In this document: positions 62,097 through 64,000 of the stretch, piece after piece
Position numbering within the stretch: position 1 is the first letter of the stretch
Layout of the letters: each line of letters begins with the position of its first letter
Source of the DNA: Telluribacter humicola
GTDB taxonomy: Bacteria > Bacteroidota > Bacteroidia > Cytophagales > Spirosomataceae
DNA: 64,000 nt
Assembly (NCBI RefSeq): GCF_017355935.1
Contig: NZ_JAFIQT010000001.1
Span: forward strand, 1,612,001 to 1,676,000
Reading direction: 5' to 3'
Notes under the pieces: model-generated
Seen by the model: the letters and a program-made list of their open reading frames with translations, nothing else
What the model was told of the DNA's origin: nothing
Database searches by the model: none
Made by a program: the position numbers and the translations under genes

Positions 62097-62402
62097 ATGT
62101 CCAACCTCCAGAGAGCATGGAGTGACTCAATTGAATCGATTTCGATTGAGGATGTAATGGAGGCCATTTCGGAGATACAGGAAGTGGATGACGAGCATGG
62201 AGCCTTTTGGGTGGGGATATTTGAGGAAGATGAATATGTGTTGGAAGTTGATAAAAATCTAAACCTGGTAGGAGAGTTCGGCTCGGAGTCTGATGAGCAA
62301 ATCGAATTCAAAGCTGAGAGTTGGGAAGAAGTTGAGAAGCTATATAGATTGTTTCTGGACGGTCATATAGAGGCCGTTAAAAAGATAATGGAAAAACGCT
62401 AG
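62097..62402 (+). CDS. Small acidic protein of unknown function
   Basis: A 101-residue, strongly acidic protein with a helix-strand-helix pattern (SISIEDVMEAISEIQEVDD, GAFWVGIFEEDEYVLEVDK, SWEEVEKLYRLFLDGHIEAV). The size, charge and fold pattern resemble SMI1/Imm-type immunity proteins of polymorphic toxin systems, but no toxin gene is next to it. No assignment is made beyond that. Confidence 0.5.
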   Translation: MSNLQRAWSDSIESISIEDVMEAISEIQEVDDEHGAFWVGIFEEDEYVLEVDKNLNLVGEFGSESDEQIEFKAESWEEVEKLYRLFLDGHIEAVKKIMEKR

Positions 62403-62469
62403 GTATAGCCTTGCGGGCAACTACTTGGGCATTGATATACTCATACCACTACTAGCCATAGATCTAGAA

Positions 62470-62916
62470 ATGAGTAAGTTGATATATAGTGTCAGCTGGT
62501 ATTTCAGGGAGCATTCTTTTGAGAACGGAGGTCTAGTTTACAAGAAGGTTGGGATTCATCACTTTAAGAAGATCGTACCTTTTGGAGATTATTTCTTTGT
62601 TCTGGTTAGGTTATTTAAGCCTGGTATTTCCATGGCCCAAAATAGGAGCTTACTAAAAAATGAAGCTGCTAACCTGATTATGATGACTGCACTAATAGAG
62701 TCCATTCATATCCTGGGCTTCTTCTTTATGAGTTACCTGTTTCTAAGAAAGTATGTATTAACAGGAGAATTGAGATGGAAAATTATCCTTCTCAATATCA
62801 TAGTTAACCTTATGCCAGTTTTGGTACAGCGGTATAATCGGATCAGGATAGTAAGGACTTTTGATATCTGTCAGTCATTAAGAATGAGGGGGGGCGACAG
62901 CAGTCGCCCCATTTAA
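62470..62916 (+). CDS. CrtO-like glycosyl-diaponeurosporenoate acyltransferase family membrane protein
   Basis: A 148-residue membrane protein; ATG 62470 is chosen, and TTG 62425 would add 15 residues. The family pattern FENGGLVYKKVGIHHFKKIVP (about 15-35) and the C-terminal IIVNLMPVLVQRYNRIRI (about 112-129) match CrtO-type acyltransferases that finish carotenoid glycoside synthesis. Many bacterial homologues are of unknown use. The last residues (GGDSSRPI) are encoded by a REP-like palindrome, so the original 3' end may have been replaced. No carotenoid genes are nearby. Confidence 0.55.
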   Translation: MSKLIYSVSWYFREHSFENGGLVYKKVGIHHFKKIVPFGDYFFVLVRLFKPGISMAQNRSLLKNEAANLIMMTALIESIHILGFFFMSYLFLRKYVLTGELRWKIILLNIIVNLMPVLVQRYNRIRIVRTFDICQSLRMRGGDSSRPI

Positions 62917-62934
62917 TCCTGATTTGCAATCAGG
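62891..62934. repeat. REP-like double palindrome at the end of the CrtO-like gene
   Basis: GGGGCGAC and GTCGCCCC (62891-62898 and 62903-62910) form one hairpin, and CCTGATT and AATCAGG (62918-62924 and 62928-62934) form a second directly after it. A CCCCCGCTGGGCGCGAG stretch follows. The pattern resembles dispersed REP-type elements of Bacteroidota. The first palindrome lies inside the coding frame. Confidence 0.6.
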
Positions 62935-63327
62935 ACGGTCCCCCGCTGGGCGCGAGTCAACTTTCCGCAGCCGTTTGGTCCAGACGAATGGCATGCCGCG
63001 CGGTAGTGACTATGAGGGGTTCTTCGAGCGGTTGCGTAGACAATTTGGTGATGGAGAAATTTCTATTTACATTGAGTTACTTCAACACCGCCACCTTTTG
63101 TTTATTAGTAACCATTTTAACATTCGAGATAAAGTTAAGTAGACCGTACACCGGCAATCTGGCTGGTTGTCCAGGTACTGAGAACAGATGCCGGAGAGTG
63201 GGACGGGCATTTCAGCAGATAGGAGTTTGCAGGCATACTAGTTACCTTACTTGGATAGTCTTTTCGAGTACGAATCCAGGGACATTTATCAATACACGTG
63301 TACAGTGCTCAACAAACTTCCAAAGGC
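62935..63327. other. Intergenic region with REP-like tail and no supported gene
   Basis: About 390 bp. Two short open frames run here, but neither has recognisable protein features or supported starts. A short hydrophobic stretch (MEKFLFTLSYFNT, from 63051) could be a tiny membrane peptide but is not claimed. Confidence 0.45.
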
Positions 63328-64000
63328 ATGAAAAGACTACTGCTAGGGTTCTGCATTTTACTGATGTACCACGCGAAAGCTCAGACAGCCCATCCGCCTA
63401 AGGAAGATCCGATCATTTATTTCAATAGCATTCAAAAGTTTACTAATAATAACCTGGACCAGGACTCTGCCTTATACTATTTGCAGAAGTTAGCTTTGAT
63501 TACTGCCTATGAGCCATTCCTGAAAGATTTGCTTCATAATTCATTTGCACAGCAATTCCGGCAGAGGGACTTATCAAAGAGTGACACAAGTGTAATCAAT
63601 GCGTATAACCGGAGGCTGCTTTTCAGTAAAGGGTTACTGCAGAAGATGGCGTTTGATAGCAACAAAGTTCTACAACAATCAGCAAGACCATTATACCTAC
63701 TACTAAGAGCACAGGATAACCACACTGATCCGGTTGTCCTGACAGCCATTGCCAATGAATTTGTCCATAAGGAGCTGTTGCCGGATAATATTCATGAAAA
63801 TCGACAGGGGCGCTATGGACTGCTTATTCATCAGATACTTTCAAAACAGGAGGCTACGAAACCTTTGGCGCAAGAGTTGCTTATGACCCTAAAGTCGAAG
63901 CTGGAAAAAGGTCAGACAAAAGTAACCGACTCCACCTCTCGGGTTGAGTTGGGAAAACGAGCCTGGTACCGCTATCTGTATGCCTATGCAAACTATATAG
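63328..64000 (+). CDS. Secreted protein, cut by the window end (possible thioredoxin-family protein)
   Basis: An open frame of 224 codons from ATG 63328 runs off the right edge without a stop. The start gives a signal peptide (MKRLLLGFCILLMYHAKAQ). The visible part is helical (IYFNSIQKFTNNNLDQDSAL, YYLQKLALITAYEPFLKDLL, LELGKRAWYRYLYAY-like segments). It resembles the N-terminal helical region of Bacteroidota TlpA-like thioredoxin proteins, which carry the redox domain further downstream, but that part is outside the window. The function is therefore open. Confidence 0.7.
   Translation, partial: MKRLLLGFCILLMYHAKAQTAHPPKEDPIIYFNSIQKFTNNNLDQDSALYYLQKLALITAYEPFLKDLLHNSFAQQFRQRDLSKSDTSVINAYNRRLLFSKGLLQKMAFDSNKVLQQSARPLYLLLRAQDNHTDPVVLTAIANEFVHKELLPDNIHENRQGRYGLLIHQILSKQEATKPLAQELLMTLKSKLEKGQTKVTDSTSRVELGKRAWYRYLYAYANYI

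Noticed and set aside
62988-63401. Plus-strand open frame of 137 codons
   Set aside because: It starts in repeat-like DNA, runs across the start of the secreted protein gene in another frame, and has no recognisable domain. Only a short hydrophobic piece from 63051 looks protein-like.
1-64000. tRNA, rRNA, CRISPR array, prophage, complete insertion sequence
   Set aside because: No cloverleaf-like sequence, rRNA stretch, spaced direct repeats, phage genes or transposase gene were recognised. A covariance search was not possible here.

Overview
The window looks like chromosomal DNA of a Bacteroidota bacterium, most likely Cytophagales (Spirosomaceae-like; the rank is inference). The signs are a SusC/SusD pair, an ECF sigma/FecR pair feeding a SusC with an STN domain, TPR-HTH and SBBP-repeat proteins, many lipoproteins, few Shine-Dalgarno sites, and several TAnnTTTG promoter elements. 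No rRNA, tRNA, CRISPR array, prophage or intact insertion sequence was seen.

Layout. 1-3.4 kb: oxidative pentose phosphate operon gnd(partial)-zwf-pgl. 3.5-10.4 kb, minus strand: an unknown lipoprotein, a GH3/serine-hydrolase fusion, a ChrA-type transporter and a 2-oxoglutarate/Fe(II)-type oxygenase. 10.6-17.8 kb: a phytate/phosphate-scavenging locus (TPR-HTH regulator, TonB-dependent receptor, beta-helix lipoprotein, beta-propeller phytase) with TTAACA/GTTAAC repeats upstream. 18.0-33.8 kb: the most interesting block. An ECF sigma/FecR switch and SusC/SusD are followed by a TIM-barrel sugar isomerase/epimerase, a Tat-exported dehydrogenase small subunit, a GMC flavoprotein, a Tat-exported Gfo/Idh/MocA oxidoreductase and a 1153-residue HEAT-repeat protein ending in two DUF1080 (3-keto-disaccharide hydrolase) domains. 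No classical glycoside hydrolase is present, so I read it as a self-regulated locus that imports a glycoside and cleaves it through a 3-keto intermediate.

34.0-37.4 kb: a D-2-hydroxyacid dehydrogenase, galactokinase and a lipoprotein aldose 1-epimerase. 37.7-39.2 kb: a small accessory island with an AT-rich orphan gene bounded by 15-bp inverted repeats and a PIN-type toxin-antitoxin pair. 39.3-44.9 kb: a DUF72 protein, small membrane proteins, a flavin monooxygenase, a relic of a molybdopterin oxidoreductase gene, and a TetR operon with two matching palindromic operators. 45.0-50.2 kb, minus strand: an SBBP-repeat protein and an FdhF/YdeP-type oxidoreductase with its FdhD sulfurtransferase. 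50.5-60.8 kb, minus strand: a small secreted protein, a DEAD-box helicase, an alpha/beta hydrolase next to an SLC4-like bicarbonate transporter, and a run of an APC permease, a fused SpmA/SpmB-type protein, a flavin monooxygenase and an ethanolamine-permease-like protein. 61-64 kb: orphan small genes, one behind an attC-like site, a REP-like palindrome pair, and a secreted protein cut by the window end.

Function calls rest on motif recognition by eye. No database search was run.
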